53,046 nt of DNA from Vagococcus elongatus (GTDB lineage: Bacteria > Bacillota > Bacilli > Lactobacillales > Vagococcaceae): assembly GCF_003987645.1 (NCBI RefSeq), contig NZ_NGKA01000017.1:1-53046 (forward strand). The letters are read 5' to 3'. Positions 34,742 through 44,053 of the stretch are shown one piece after another. The notes under the pieces were generated by a model, which did no database searches, was not told where the DNA came from, and was given only the letters and a program-made list of their open reading frames with translations. The stretch's first letter is position 1. Each line of letters starts with the position of its first letter. Both the position numbers and the translations under genes were made by a program.

Positions 34742-37354
34742 TCAAATTCTTTTTTGTAAACTGTGGAGCAAGTTCAAAGCTTCCAAAGGGGTCATTTCCA
34801 ATAAATTGACTTTCTTCAATGAATCGATGACTGACAACTCTTCCGTAGAGACTTCTGAAAATAAAGATAACTGCCCTTCTGTCCCTTCCTTGTCCTGTGC
34901 TTCCTTTTCAGCTTTATTTTTTGACAGGGCGGCCGGTTCAGCTGCTTCAAGAGCCGCCAAAATCGTGCTGGCCCGTTCCAATAATTCTACAGGCAAGCCG
35001 GCTAACTTTGCCACGTGGATACCATAACTTTTATCCGCTGGTCCCTCCATCATTTTATGGAGAAAAACAACTTCTCCATCTTTTTCCACCGCCCCTACAT
35101 GAATGTTGCGAAGCCCTTCCAGCGTTTCTTCCAGTTGGGTCAGCTCATGATAGTGAGTAGAAAATAACGTTTTAGCTTTTACGTTGCGGTGGATGAACTC
35201 AATGATGGCTTCTGCCAGAGCCATGCCGTCATAAGTCGCTGTCCCTCTGCCGATTTCATCAAAGAGAATCAGACTTTGCGGCGTAGCATGACGCAACGCT
35301 TCATTAGCCTCCATCATTTCCACCATAAAAGTACTTTGGCCTGAAATCAAATCATCAGAGGCACCGATTCTGGTAAATATCTGATCAAATATTGGCATTT
35401 TAGCAGACTGGGCCGGTACGAAGCAACCGATTTGCGCCATGATTACCGTTAATGCCAATTGTCGCATATACGTACTCTTCCCCGACATGTTTGGTCCAGT
35501 AATCAACAAAATCGTGGTGTCTTTTTTCATCGTGACTGAATTTGGAACGTATTGCTGATGTCCCAACACTTTTTCCACTACGGGATGACGTCCTTCAATC
35601 AGCACTAGCTCTTTCCCCTGAGGAATCATCTCAGGGCGTACATACTGATATTTCTCACTGACCGCAGCAAAACTCTGCAAGACATCGATGGCCGAGAGCG
35701 CCTTGGCTAATTTTTGCAGACGGACGATGGCCTGTTTGATTTCATCCCGCACTTGTTGGAATAATAAATATTCCAGCTCTTGAGATTTTTCCTCTGCTTC
35801 GAGAATCAAACGCTCTTTTTCTTTCAATGCCGGTGTGACAAAACGTTCGGCATTGGCAAGCGTTTGTTTGCGTTCATAGCGATTTTCAGGAATCTGGTCT
35901 AAATAACTTTTCGTCACTTCGATATAATAACCAAAGACTCGATTAAAGCCGATTTTTAGCTTCTTAATGCCCGTTTCTTCCCGCTCTTGCCTCTCCATCT
36001 CTGCCAGCCAGCGCTTGCCGTTTCTCATAGCGTCATGATACTCATCCAACTGAGGGTCAAATCCTTCTTTAATCACATTGCCTTCAGTAATTGTTACTGG
36101 GGCTTCTTCATCAATCGCTGAGTCGATCAAATCTACTACGTCATTGACAGGGTCTAAATCCAGCAGCAATTTCTGCCATTCCCCTTGATTGATGCCCTCA
36201 ATCAGCTGGCGAATCCTAGGCACCTGCTGCAAGGACTGTTTCAATTGAAGCAAGTCACGTCCGTTCACAGTTCCAAAAGCGATACGACCAGCCAAACGTT
36301 CCAAATCGTAGACATTTTTTAAGCATTCTTGCAAATCCAATCGTTCAAAATAAGCCCTCATCAGAGAGTCTACAATAGTTTGCCGCTCTTTGATTTGCGA
36401 CAGTTGAATCAAGGGACGGTCTAACCAGTTTTTCAGCAACCTTCCCCCCATAGCGGTCTTCGTTTCATCTAACAACCACAACAGTGTTCCCTGTTTTTTT
36501 CCAGAACGAATCGACTGGCTCAATTCCAAATTAAACTTGGAGTAGTGATCCAACTTCAAAAAATGTGCTGGCTCATAACTTTCTGCTTTCTGCAGATGTC
36601 CAAGACTTCGCTTTTGTGTCACACTCAAATAAGCCAATAAACGTCCTAAAACTGTTTTCTGCAGACCGTCTTTTACATGTTCAGCTAGAAAGTTAGTTTC
36701 AGTATTTTCTTCACTGTCTTTTTGTTCAGAAAACAAGATATTTAAGCGGTCCGTTAGTTTTTTCTGCAAACTTTCTGGTAGATCACTTCCTAAAACCATT
36801 TCCTTCGTTTGCAGGCTGCTGCATTCATTGAGCACACTGTCTTCATCCTCCAGTGTGCTGACTTTCAACTCCCCCGTACTCAAATCAACGTAGGCAAAGC
36901 CAAATAAACGTGTAGGAGCATCAAAAACTATCGCCGTCAGATAATTATTATCCTTTGAATCAAGTCCTTTGGATTCCATCACTGTCCCGGGAGTAATCAG
37001 ACGGACCACTTCCCGCTTGACCATCCCTTTAGTTGTTTTGGGATCTTCCACCTGTTCGCAAATGGCTACTTTATAGCCTTGTTCAATCAAAATATCAATG
37101 TAACCTTGTGCCGAATGGTACGGTATCCCCGCCATCGGCACAGGATCTTCTGCGTTACGGTTTCGGCTAGTCAAGGTGATTTCCAGTATTTGTGAGGCAT
37201 TAATGGCATCTTCGTAAAACATTTCATAAAAATCTCCGAGTCGATAAAAGAGAAAGGCATCAGGATACTGTTCCTTGATTCCTAAATATTGTTCCATCAT
37301 CGGAGTTAGTTTTGTTTTTTTCGACAAACCCTTCACTTCCTTAATCTCTTTCAT
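34742..37354 (-). CDS. mutS: DNA mismatch repair protein MutS
   Basis: The 870-aa protein starts with the mismatch-recognition domain ([32 protein letters not shown], given here as two adjoining pieces in the family signature, with the FYE mismatch-contacting Phe and Glu) and ends with the ABC-type ATPase: Walker [10 protein letters not shown], signature STFMVEM, Walker [12 protein letters not shown]. It binds mispairs and recruits MutL. The annotated ATG at 37354 overlaps the ymcA end by 14 bp and has a weak ribosome-binding site; an in-frame TTG giving MSKKTKLTP is a plausible alternative start. Confidence 0.96.
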   Translation of the reverse strand: MKEIKEVKGLSKKTKLTPMMEQYLGIKEQYPDAFLFYRLGDFYEMFYEDAINASQILEITLTSRNRNAEDPVPMAGIPYHSAQGYIDILIEQGYKVAICEQVEDPKTTKGMVKREVVRLITPGTVMESKGLDSKDNNYLTAIVFDAPTRLFGFAYVDLSTGELKVSTLEDEDSVLNECSSLQTKEMVLGSDLPESLQKKLTDRLNILFSEQKDSEENTETNFLAEHVKDGLQKTVLGRLLAYLSVTQKRSLGHLQKAESYEPAHFLKLDHYSKFNLELSQSIRSGKKQGTLLWLLDETKTAMGGRLLKNWLDRPLIQLSQIKERQTIVDSLMRAYFERLDLQECLKNVYDLERLAGRIAFGTVNGRDLLQLKQSLQQVPRIRQLIEGINQGEWQKLLLDLDPVNDVVDLIDSAIDEEAPVTITEGNVIKEGFDPQLDEYHDAMRNGKRWLAEMERQEREETGIKKLKIGFNRVFGYYIEVTKSYLDQIPENRYERKQTLANAERFVTPALKEKERLILEAEEKSQELEYLLFQQVRDEIKQAIVRLQKLAKALSAIDVLQSFAAVSEKYQYVRPEMIPQGKELVLIEGRHPVVEKVLGHQQYVPNSVTMKKDTTILLITGPNMSGKSTYMRQLALTVIMAQIGCFVPAQSAKMPIFDQIFTRIGASDDLISGQSTFMVEMMEANEALRHATPQSLILFDEIGRGTATYDGMALAEAIIEFIHRNVKAKTLFSTHYHELTQLEETLEGLRNIHVGAVEKDGEVVFLHKMMEGPADKSYGIHVAKLAGLPVELLERASTILAALEAAEPAALSKNKAEKEAQDKEGTEGQLSLFSEVSTEELSVIDSLKKVNLLEMTPLEALNLLHSLQKRI

Positions 37355-37754
37355 GTAACTTCTTCAATTCTTCTTGATAACGTTGTTCCAGAGAACGATT
37401 GAGATCATTTTCCAGAAGACGTGTCATATGCTGCAGTAAATCATCGGCTAGTATCAGTTTCTCGCGATAAGTAACCACCAAAGGATGCTCATCAAATGCC
37501 TGTGCGAGCTCATCTGCTTTTTTGATAGCAGACTGTTCTGCGACTGGTTTATCATAATGAGAAAATGCCACCGCATTTTTTTGTTCTGTTTTTATTGCTT
37601 CAATCAGTTCTTGAAGCTTAGGGTGGTCCTTTGCCTGCTGCTCAATCTTTTGATATTCTTGAATGACCTCGCTTTTGCGGACCAAATCCAACAACGTATT
37701 CAAAGCCTCTTCAATTGCTGGTTCCATTTGAAATTTCTCTTCTGAATCCGTCAT
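37341..37754 (-). CDS. ymcA: YmcA/YlbF-family protein (RicA type)
   Basis: This 137-aa helical protein has the YlbF/YmcA-family pattern with a long central helix ([21 protein letters not shown]) and charged tail. In Bacillus the YlbF-YmcA-YaaT (Ric) complex promotes RNA maturation by RNase Y and biofilm or competence development. Its position between ymdB and mutS matches the conserved Bacilli order. The stop overlaps the mutS start, suggesting translational coupling. Confidence 0.83.
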   Translation of the reverse strand: MTDSEEKFQMEPAIEEALNTLLDLVRKSEVIQEYQKIEQQAKDHPKLQELIEAIKTEQKNAVAFSHYDKPVAEQSAIKKADELAQAFDEHPLVVTYREKLILADDLLQHMTRLLENDLNRSLEQRYQEELKKLHERD

Positions 37755-37797
37755 TTATTTCCTGTCTCTCCCTTATTGGTGTGCCTTCCCATTCTTC

Positions 37798-38598
37798 TTA
37801 CTCATGCCACGGATGATCTTCGTTGATTACCCCGTGCTCGATTTTTTGGGCCTTGCCCGTCTTGTCATTTAGTTCAATCGTACAGTAAGACAAAATCCCC
37901 CGCCCTTGCTCAACTACCTCAAACCGGTGAGGCAGGGCTGTCATAAATTTATTGATTACCGCTTCTTTTTGCATGCCGAGTATGCCATCGTAAGGCCCAG
38001 TCATGCCCACATCAGTCAAGTAGGCTGTTCCTTGGGGCAAAATTCTTCCATCGTTGGTCTGGACATGGGTATGGGTCCCCACGATTGCAGAGATTCGCCC
38101 ATCCAAATACCAGCCCATAGCCTGTTTCTCACTTGTGGTTTCGGCATGAAAATCTAAAAATATTAGCGGTGTCCGCTTAGAAGCTTCTGTAATAAGTTCG
38201 TCAATTTTTTTAAATGGATCGTCTAAATCCACCATAAACGCTCGCCCTTGCAAATTGATTACAGCCAGTTCCGAGCTGTTAACCTTCACATAAACAATCC
38301 CTCGTCCGGGTGTGGTTCGTTCAGGAAAATTAGCTGGACGAACCAGCTTAGGCGCTCCTTCGATAAATTCAAAAATAGCCGGATTATCCCAAGCATGATT
38401 ACCTAATGTGACCACATCCGCCCCATCCTGCAATATTTTTTTATAAATTTTTTCTGTGATACCACGGCCGGCAGCCGAATTTTCCCCATTGACAATCGTT
38501 ACCTGCGGTTTGATTTTATGTTTCAAACGGGGCAGATACTCACTGACCATCTGACGACCAAGTGACCCAACAACATCTCCAACAAATAAAATGCGCAT
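37798..38598 (-). CDS. ymdB: YmdB-family metallophosphoesterase
   Basis: The 266-aa phosphodiesterase has GDVVGSLGRQM, NGENSAAGRGIT, LGNHAWDN, DFHAETTSEKQAMG and GTHTHVQT, supplying the Asp, Glu, Asn and His ligands of a di-iron centre. YmdB cleaves 2',3'-cyclic nucleotides and affects RNA turnover and biofilm formation in B. subtilis. It heads the ymdB-ymcA-mutS-mutL-maf-msrB minus-strand series. Upstream lies a region with a candidate structured RNA (38714-38858). Confidence 0.93.
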   Translation of the reverse strand: MRILFVGDVVGSLGRQMVSEYLPRLKHKIKPQVTIVNGENSAAGRGITEKIYKKILQDGADVVTLGNHAWDNPAIFEFIEGAPKLVRPANFPERTTPGRGIVYVKVNSSELAVINLQGRAFMVDLDDPFKKIDELITEASKRTPLIFLDFHAETTSEKQAMGWYLDGRISAIVGTHTHVQTNDGRILPQGTAYLTDVGMTGPYDGILGMQKEAVINKFMTALPHRFEVVEQGRGILSYCTIELNDKTGKAQKIEHGVINEDHPWHE

Positions 38599-38713
38599 TT
38601 ACGCTTCCTCTTCTCTAATTATCCAATAGCTCTATTTTATCAATAAACAAACCCAATGAAAAGAAAAGGAGTAAAAGAAGTTGCATGGCATAAATAATCT
38701 GAAAATTTTAGCC

Positions 38714-38858
38714 AAAAAATATGAAAGTTTGGCGGACTGTTGAGTGAAGAATTTCATCGAAATCGTTGAAAAGATGGGAGGGAAAGACTCCCTGATAATG
38801 CTCGCACACCCGTAATGGTCAGCCAGCAAGCTGCTTGCTAAAATTCAGCATTCAACGG
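38714..38858 (+). ncRNA. Candidate structured RNA of unknown class
   Basis: The 300-bp gap between ymdB and the PTS gene holds a long-range 18-nt stem: 38737-38754 (CTGTTGAGTG, AA, GAATTT) pairs with 38841-38858. On the plus strand 16 of 18 positions pair, two as G·U wobble; on the minus strand those two become mismatches, favouring a plus-strand RNA. Inside are GGGAG/CTCCC and AGCAAG/CTTGCT hairpins and a CATC/GATG helix. A GCCAAA/TTTGGC hairpin precedes it and a terminator-like hairpin (38866-38895) follows. It matches no riboswitch I know. A clear promoter is not visible. Confidence 0.5.
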
Positions 38859-38865
38859 TATTAAA

Positions 38866-38895
38866 AAAATTCGAAAAGAGAACTTTTCGAATTTT
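38866..38895. terminator. Terminator hairpin between the PTS gene and the candidate RNA
   Basis: AAAATTCGAAAAG and CTTTTCGAATTTT form a perfect 13-bp stem around AGAA. It can end the minus-strand EIIA gene and the plus-strand RNA. Confidence 0.8.
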
Positions 38896-38901
38896 CCACT
38901 T

Positions 38902-39387
38902 TTATCCCACTTCTACGGAAAAAATTTCTTCTGTTGCATTGACTGTTTTTTCACTTGTTTTTGGCATATCTTTTACTTTGTCCATGTTGGTAATCACCAC
39001 TACAATTGTGGAAGGGGTGTTTGTTTCTGCCAATTTTTCTAAATCCATCGTGGCTAATTTTGTTTCAGCTGTCACTTTTTGACCTTCCGTTACAAAAATC
39101 TCAAAAGGTTCACCTTTTAATTCTACCGTATCTAATCCCATATGAAGCAAGATTTCAAAACCAGCAGTGGTTTCAATCGTGATTGCATGTTTGGTTGGAA
39201 AAATACTTAGAACTTTGCCTTCCACCGGAGAAAACACCTCGCTATTTGCTGGCTTAACAGCATAACCGTCTCCCAATAATTTTTCCGAAAAGACACCGTC
39301 TTCTACAGCGCTGATCGGAAGCAATGTCCCAGTAGCCACCGCGTGAAAGGATGAAGATTTTTTATTCTTTTTAAACCTTTTAAACAT
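38902..39387 (-). CDS. PTS glucose-type EIIA component
   Basis: The 161-aa protein is a free EIIA-Glc (Crr) homologue with FSPVEGKVLSIFPTKHAI (His67) and LLHMGLDTVELKG, where His82 is the expected phosphorylation site. It relays phosphate from HPr to a glucose-type EIIBC lacking its own IIA. The start ATG follows TGGAGGA. It has its own promoter at 39425-39453 and a terminator just after the stop. No partner IIBC gene is nearby. Which sugar it serves is unknown. Confidence 0.9.
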   Translation of the reverse strand: MFKRFKKNKKSSSFHAVATGTLLPISAVEDGVFSEKLLGDGYAVKPANSEVFSPVEGKVLSIFPTKHAITIETTAGFEILLHMGLDTVELKGEPFEIFVTEGQKVTAETKLATMDLEKLAETNTPSTIVVVITNMDKVKDMPKTSEKTVNATEEIFSVEVG

Positions 39388-39424
39388 AAATGGTCCTCCA
39401 TTTTTGAAAGTTTTCTACTCGTCC

Positions 39425-39453
39425 ATTATACGATACCTGCTGGAAACTACCAA
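39425..39453 (-). promoter_or_regulatory. Promoter of the EIIA-Glc gene
   Basis: On the minus strand TTGGTA (39453-39448) and TATAAT (39430-39425) are 17 bp apart, 38 bp before the start codon. Confidence 0.7.
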
Positions 39454-39490
39454 CCTTTTCCTTTAAGAGTGCAGTTGATTTGGTAGTTTC
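39443..39490. repeat. 11-bp inverted repeat overlapping the EIIA promoter
   Basis: GAAACTACCAA (39443-39453) is repeated in inverse orientation as TTGGTAGTTTC (39480-39490). The left arm covers the -35 box. It could be a paired operator or an RNA stem ending the ispE message; no T-run follows on the minus strand. Confidence 0.45.
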
Positions 39491-39494
39491 TTAT

Positions 39495-40358
39495 TTATTT
39501 GATGGTGCGGACAATGTGCACTTCTTTACAGAACCCTCTCAACCCATTATAAATCCGTTTTGCCCGGGAATAATTCTGGCACAAACCAAATACTGTTGGT
39601 CCGCTGCCGCTCATCAATGCAGCATCAGCCCCGTATTTTATCATCCGGTCTTTGATATCTCTCACAATCGGACGCCTTTCCATAGTAGCTTTTTCCATGG
39701 CATTACCTACATAGGCGACCATTTTTTCATAATCCTGTTCGACAATGGACTCTCTCAGCTTATCAATGTCTGGATGTTCCATCCCTTCCATCTTCAGGTT
39801 AGCAAAAATTTTTTTCGTAGAAACACTAAACTGAGGCTTCACCAATATTACCCAACATTGGGGCATCGGAGGCAATTCCTCTACAAACTCGCCTCTTCCA
39901 GTGACAAACGCTGTCGTACCGTGAACACAGTAAGGGACATCCGTTCCTACTTCGAAGCCAATCTCACAAAGCTCCTTTTTGGTCAATCCTAGTTTCCACA
40001 GACGATTAATTCCCCGCAAGGCAGCGGCTGCATCACTGCTGCCTCCTCCCAGACCAGCTGCGACCGGAACATTTTTTTTGATATCTACTGATACACCTTT
40101 TGTGATTCCGTATTTTTCTTTTACTAAAGAGAGGGCTTGATAGACATTGTTTTTTTCATCCACTGGAAGAAAGGTGGCGTTTGTCCGCACGACGATTTGG
40201 TTCTGCGGAATTTCTTTAATCAGCAGTTTATCTGCCAAATCAACACTGGCCATGACCATCTCTAACTCATGGTACCCGTCCTCTTCACGTTTTTTTAGAA
40301 CGTCTAGGCCCAGATTGATTTTAGCAGGAGCTTTTTCCATGATCTCCATCTTCTTCAT
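39495..40358 (-). CDS. ispE: 4-diphosphocytidyl-2-C-methyl-D-erythritol kinase-type protein
   Basis: The 287-aa GHMP kinase begins [23 protein letters not shown] (split by one residue from the shown frame) and has the ATP loop [15 protein letters not shown] and the C-terminal [13 protein letters not shown]. This is the IspE family. Most lactic acid bacteria of this group lack the MEP pathway yet keep ispE, where its function is uncertain. Three in-frame ATGs occur in the first seven codons; the best is unclear (AAGGATGAAG precedes the second). Confidence 0.9.
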   Translation of the reverse strand: [287 protein letters not shown]

Positions 40359-40455
40359 CCTTAATCATTCAAATTTATAAGTATAATAACATATTTTTGA
40401 TGGGATATGAAAAAAAAGGATAAAGCACATATAAGTGTATAAAATAAAAAAAGCC

Positions 40456-41482
40456 ATTTGCGGTACACTCAAATTGTATTTCCGACCAAAGAAAACAAGG
40501 AGTGAGCCACAAATGACTTACAAACATCTTACCATAGACGAAATCACAATGATAGAATCTTATTTTCATCAAAAAGTTAAACCTGTCACCATTGCTAAGC
40601 GAATGTGTCGAGCCATTCAGACAATTTACACGGTAGTCAATTTTTTTAAACAAGGCTTTTCAGCAATAGATTATTGGCATCGATACAAAGAAAATAAGAA
40701 AAAATGCGGCAGAAAGAGGATCGAATTCTCTGATTCTGAGAAACAATATATCAAAGAAAAAGTTGCACAAGATTGGACCCCTGATGTCATTATCGGCAGG
40801 CAAGAACGTATGATTCCGTGCAGTATGAGAACTCTTTATAGAAAATTCTCCAATGGAGAATTTGATGTTCAAACTCTTCCTATGAAAGGAAGAAGAAAAC
40901 CTAATGGTCACCAAGAAACAAGAGGCAAACAAGCATTTAAACGAACACTTGATGACCGAACGAGACACTACCCTAATTTTAAAGAAGAATTTGGACATCT
41001 TGAAGGAGATACGATCGTAGGTGTTCATCATAAAAGTGCTGTCATCACGTTGGTGGAACGTGTGTCTAAAGTGATTATCACGTTGAAACCCAAGGGAAGA
41101 AAAGCAAACGATATTGAAGAAGCATTGAATCATTGGTTTGAACGCTTTCCAAAACATTTCTTCAAGTCCATCACCTTTGATTGTGGGAAAGAATTTTCTA
41201 ATTGGAAATCTGTCAGTAACCAACAGGACATTGATATCTTCTTTGCCGATCCCGGGACACCTTCACAACGAGCTTTAAATGAGCACTCAAATGGACTGCT
41301 TAGGCGCGATGGCTTACCTAAATCAAAAGATTTTAGGGATGTCAGTCAAGAATTCATTTCCTCTGTGAGTTGTCACAGAAACTATATCCCCAGAAAATCA
41401 TTAAACTATCAAACACCTATTGAAGTCTTTTTGAGTTATGTACAAGAGGCAATTTATTCTAGCTTAATTTGACAAATGAAAT
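40456..41482 (+). mobile_element. IS30-family insertion sequence, apparently intact
   Basis: About 1,027 bp. The right end is set by comparison with two further copies in this window that share ...TTTGACAAATGAAAT before diverging (ends at 41482, 43029 and, inverted, 52919). The left end is near ATTTGCGGTACACTCAAATT, which shares TCAAATT with the right end but is less certain. It lies between ispE and yjbQ copy 2. Confidence 0.75.
40513..41472 (+). CDS. IS30-family transposase
   Basis: The 319-aa protein starts MTYKHLTIDEITMIESYF with an N-terminal helix-turn-helix and continues to an rve (DDE) catalytic core: HLEGDTIVGVHHKSA (first Asp), SITFDCGKEFSNW (second Asp) and NEHSNGLLRRDGLPK (Glu), the standard IS30 signature. 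I choose ATG 40513, ten bases after AAGGAG, rather than an upstream start. It is complete and presumably active. Confidence 0.92.
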   Translation: MTYKHLTIDEITMIESYFHQKVKPVTIAKRMCRAIQTIYTVVNFFKQGFSAIDYWHRYKENKKKCGRKRIEFSDSEKQYIKEKVAQDWTPDVIIGRQERMIPCSMRTLYRKFSNGEFDVQTLPMKGRRKPNGHQETRGKQAFKRTLDDRTRHYPNFKEEFGHLEGDTIVGVHHKSAVITLVERVSKVIITLKPKGRKANDIEEALNHWFERFPKHFFKSITFDCGKEFSNWKSVSNQQDIDIFFADPGTPSQRALNEHSNGLLRRDGLPKSKDFRDVSQEFISSVSCHRNYIPRKSLNYQTPIEVFLSYVQEAIYSSLI

Positions 41483-41549
41483 ATGAATTAATTTTTTTAA
41501 TTTCTGACTTCTGTTTCAATAACAAGACTTAATCTTTCTCAATCATTCT

Positions 41550-42062
41550 TTATACTCCCATTATCAGTATATTGCATTGCCGATTTCTTTCTCTTGTCTG
41601 ATCGAAATCAACAAAATAGATATAACCAACTTTTCCAGTCAATAATATGCCATTTTTTATAATAAAGCTTTCACTCGCCCCTATAATAGTTGAACGAAGA
41701 TGCCCATCTGTGTTTAACATTGCCCATTCCATTGCTGGATAATCTGGATCTGTTTTCGTCAAACCATAAGCAATATGCTTTGGCCCTGGACTATGATACT
41801 GCCCTTCCGTTTTTTGAGTTGGAATAATTTTTTCCATTACTTCGTTCAAATCAACTTGAAGCAAATCATCTCCATAATAATTCACATCGTGCATATATTC
41901 ATCAAAGAACACAGAACAAGTTGTATGCGGCGAAGAAACCACAACAATACCATTTTTTACCTTGCTCTCTTTTAAAGCACAATTAACCTCGTCAGTAACA
42001 TCATAATAAGAAGGACGATTAGCAAAGGTTTCAAGATTTATTTGTCTGTGTAAAAAAATCAT
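41550..42062 (-). CDS. YjbQ-family protein, copy 2
   Basis: The 170-aa protein is a YjbQ/UPF0047 member with VVVSSPHTTCSVFFDEYMHD, EGQYHSPGPKHIAYGL, NTDGHLRSTIIGASES and VGYIYFVDFDQ. It is longer and diverged from the copy at 9605-10042. Its ATG overlaps the gatB remnant's TGA in an ATGA arrangement, showing that it was the last gene of a gatC-gatB-yjbQ operon now decayed upstream. It remains open. Function is unknown, but both window copies sit by carbohydrate genes. Confidence 0.83.
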   Translation of the reverse strand: MIFLHRQINLETFANRPSYYDVTDEVNCALKESKVKNGIVVVSSPHTTCSVFFDEYMHDVNYYGDDLLQVDLNEVMEKIIPTQKTEGQYHSPGPKHIAYGLTKTDPDYPAMEWAMLNTDGHLRSTIIGASESFIIKNGILLTGKVGYIYFVDFDQTRERNRQCNILIMGV

Positions 42063-42350
42063 TCTAATAACCCCCTCTTAATGATTGAGCAGACGGCCTC
42101 AGCCCCTATTCCAGTCGAAAGTTGAATAGCCGTGGTTACCTTATCTTCAATACCTTTGGGCACTTGAGTCATAGAAATAACAATGTCATAAACATTATTC
42201 TTAATATTTTCCATTTCTTGCTCTACATGAGGATTGTTTAATTGATACACTGCTAGTCAGACCTTCATTTTTTAACCATTCCTCTATTTGACTTCTTACA
42301 ACAGTTGTAGTAGCATGTCTTGCCACACACATAATTAATAATGTTTTCAT
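42059..42350 (-). pseudogene. Frameshifted galactitol-type PTS IIB (gatB) remnant
   Basis: From ATG 42350 one frame reads MKTLLIMCVARHATTTVVRSQIEEWLK, a IIB N-terminus with the phosphorylatable Cys8; from about 42250 the homology continues in another frame as YDIVISMTQVPKG and LSTGIGAEAVCSIIKRGLLE. One indel breaks it. It is distinct from the intact gatB at 48335-48613. Confidence 0.7.
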
Positions 42351-42931
42351 GTTTTATACGTCCTTTTTTTATGCGTTATAATTTTTATTTTGCTAATATA
42401 GAATAGTAAACCAAAAAAAATTGCTGTAATAACAAGAATGCCTGATAGAGATAGGGTTTCGGCAATTAACACCATTAATGCGTTTGACCATAACCTAGAT
42501 ATAAGTCCGGTAGAACCGATATCCCACTGTGCCACTTGGTAAGCTTTTGTTGAGCCAAGAGCCAGCTATGCTACCAAGTACAGCATCCTATACCACAGCT
42601 AATAACTAATCTTGAAATACTTCCTTTAAAGGCAGCGGCCATACAAGAAAGAGTAAATACTAACGTTAAAATATCTCCAAATGGAAGAATCTTATCTCCA
42701 GATAATACAACCGTTATAAAAAATTTACCGATATTAACAGAAAAGCAGTAAACAAAAAAGCGGAACTCCTAAATTCATAAATCTACCAAAATCATAACCA
42801 GCGAGCAGACCAATCACTATGTCTATCATTAATCCAATAATAATCGGATTGCCGAATAAACCAAATCTCTTTTGAATGACTTCCAAATCAACTTCCAAAT
42901 CAACTTCCAAATCATTAAAACCAGGAATCAT
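42347..42931 (-). pseudogene. Decayed galactitol-type PTS IIC (gatC) remnant
   Basis: Successive minus-strand frames give IQKRFGLFGNPIIIGLMIDIV and GLLAGYDFGRFMNLGV, then DKILPFGDILTLVF, MAAAFKGSISRLVIS, and finally a C-terminal QWDIGSTGLISRLWSNALMV, in the same order as GatC. The 5' half is missing, truncated at the IS30 scar at 42932, and internal stops and deletions are present. Confidence 0.75.
42879..42914. repeat. Triple 12-bp tandem repeat in the gatC remnant
   Basis: ACTTCCAAATCA occurs three times in tandem, adding repeated Leu-Glu-Val-Asp codons to the broken IIC frame. It looks like slippage in a gene no longer under selection. Confidence 0.8.
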
Positions 42932-43029
42932 ATTCCAAGGAAATCATTAAATTATCAAAGACTGTTAGAAGTATTTATGAGCTTATGTAGATAAAACCGA
43001 TTTGTCTGACTTAATTTGACAAATGAAAT
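42932..43029 (+). pseudogene. 3' scar of an IS30 element
   Basis: The sequence encodes PRKSLNYQRLLEVFMSL and then the common right end ...TTAATTTGACAAATGAAAT (to 43029). It is a remnant of the same IS30 type as 40456-41482, fused to the gatC remnant, which indicates a deletion. Confidence 0.75.
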
Positions 43030-43117
43030 TTTAAAGCATTCCTATCTTAATTATGGAGAACTAACCAATTTAGGAGTGTTATAAATCATGTTATAGCAAC
43101 ATGACTAATTATGAAAT

Positions 43118-43480
43118 TCACTCGATTAATCTGGCTGCCTCATTTTTTTCCACAATAGGGAATTCACCTAAGCGATATTCTTCTAGCATCTCACTAGCTC
43201 TCATACAATCAATAATTAAAAAATCGAGAATCTTCGCTTTAATTAACCACTGAACGTCTGCTTGATGAACTCCCAATCTCAAATAATTTCTGAAAATCTA
43301 TCTCATGTCAGCAAAGCTACTCCTATTATCCCAGGAGCTCGGTGATTGAATCCACTAACACCACTGTAGATGTGAACAAAAATGTCTATCCCAGCCTGAT
43401 TAGCTCCCTCTGCTTGAAAATAATTCACTGTACTGTGAGCTGAACATCATCTGCCAAGGCACCTAAATAAAGTCTAATAC
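43118..43480 (-). pseudogene. Decayed gene of unknown family
   Basis: Minus-strand frames give GIDIFVHIYSGVSGFNHRAP and GIIGVALLT, then after frameshifts QADVQWLIKAKILDFLIIDC and MRASEMLEEYRLGEFPIVEK to TGA at 43118-43120. It clearly was coding, but I do not recognise the family. It sits between the two galactitol-type loci and probably belonged to one of them. Confidence 0.5.
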
Positions 43481-43517
43481 TCCTTTCTTTTCCAAGTCCA
43501 GCACAATTTTAAATTAA

Positions 43518-43554
43518 TTTGCCCGCTAAATTCTGCTAGCGGGCAAAAGTTTTT
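43518..43554. terminator. Strong hairpin in the gene-remnant zone
   Basis: TTTGCCCGCTA and TAGCGGGCAAA form a perfect 11-bp stem with an 8-base loop, followed by AGTTTTT on the plus strand and AT-rich sequence on the minus strand. It looks like a terminator surviving from a lost gene. Confidence 0.65.
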
Positions 43555-43599
43555 AGATTAGGATTCTTAAAATAGTCGGGATTCTGTGCTCCTCTATAT

Positions 43600-43960
43600 T
43601 TTCCAGTACAAAACGGTCCTTCAAAAAAGATGCTTTGAATTTTCACCCTTCAACATCAAAATATCTTTGACCGATTATGTGTGTTGTAGAAATTCCAAAT
43701 CTTTGACTTCTAGATATCCCTCTACTCCCATTCCGTTTTCTAAAAAGAAACTCGCGTTCGAATAAAGTAATACATAGAATATATCTTTTTTCTCACTATC
43801 TGTAATTGCTTATCCATTTTTTAAAAGAATGGTCCGTTTCGAATTTTTTCCTAGGAGCACAATTGGCAAAATGAGGCTTCCCATAGTCTCATACTGGAAA
43901 AATTTACAGATATTTCTGATTTTTTATTAACATACTATTCCTTTTCACCAAGTCTAAATA
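43600..43960 (-). pseudogene. Further decayed coding remnant
   Basis: One minus-strand frame reads SLILPIVLLGKNSKRTILLK, stop, SEKKDIFYVLLYSNASFFLE and NGMGVEGYLEVKDLEFLQHT, then stops. The codon-like composition suggests a dead gene. I cannot name its family. Confidence 0.35.
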
Positions 43961-44053
43961 CTCTTTACTGTAAAGAAATAGTATTGTACTTACCTAACTA
44001 CTAGTTACTCTGCTTTCGAAAAAAACATTTTTGCTGCAGCATAAAAAATTAAA

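Noticed and set aside
38632-38829. 65-residue minus-strand frame over the candidate RNA
   Set aside because: It has no ribosome-binding site and its sequence is better explained by RNA pairing.
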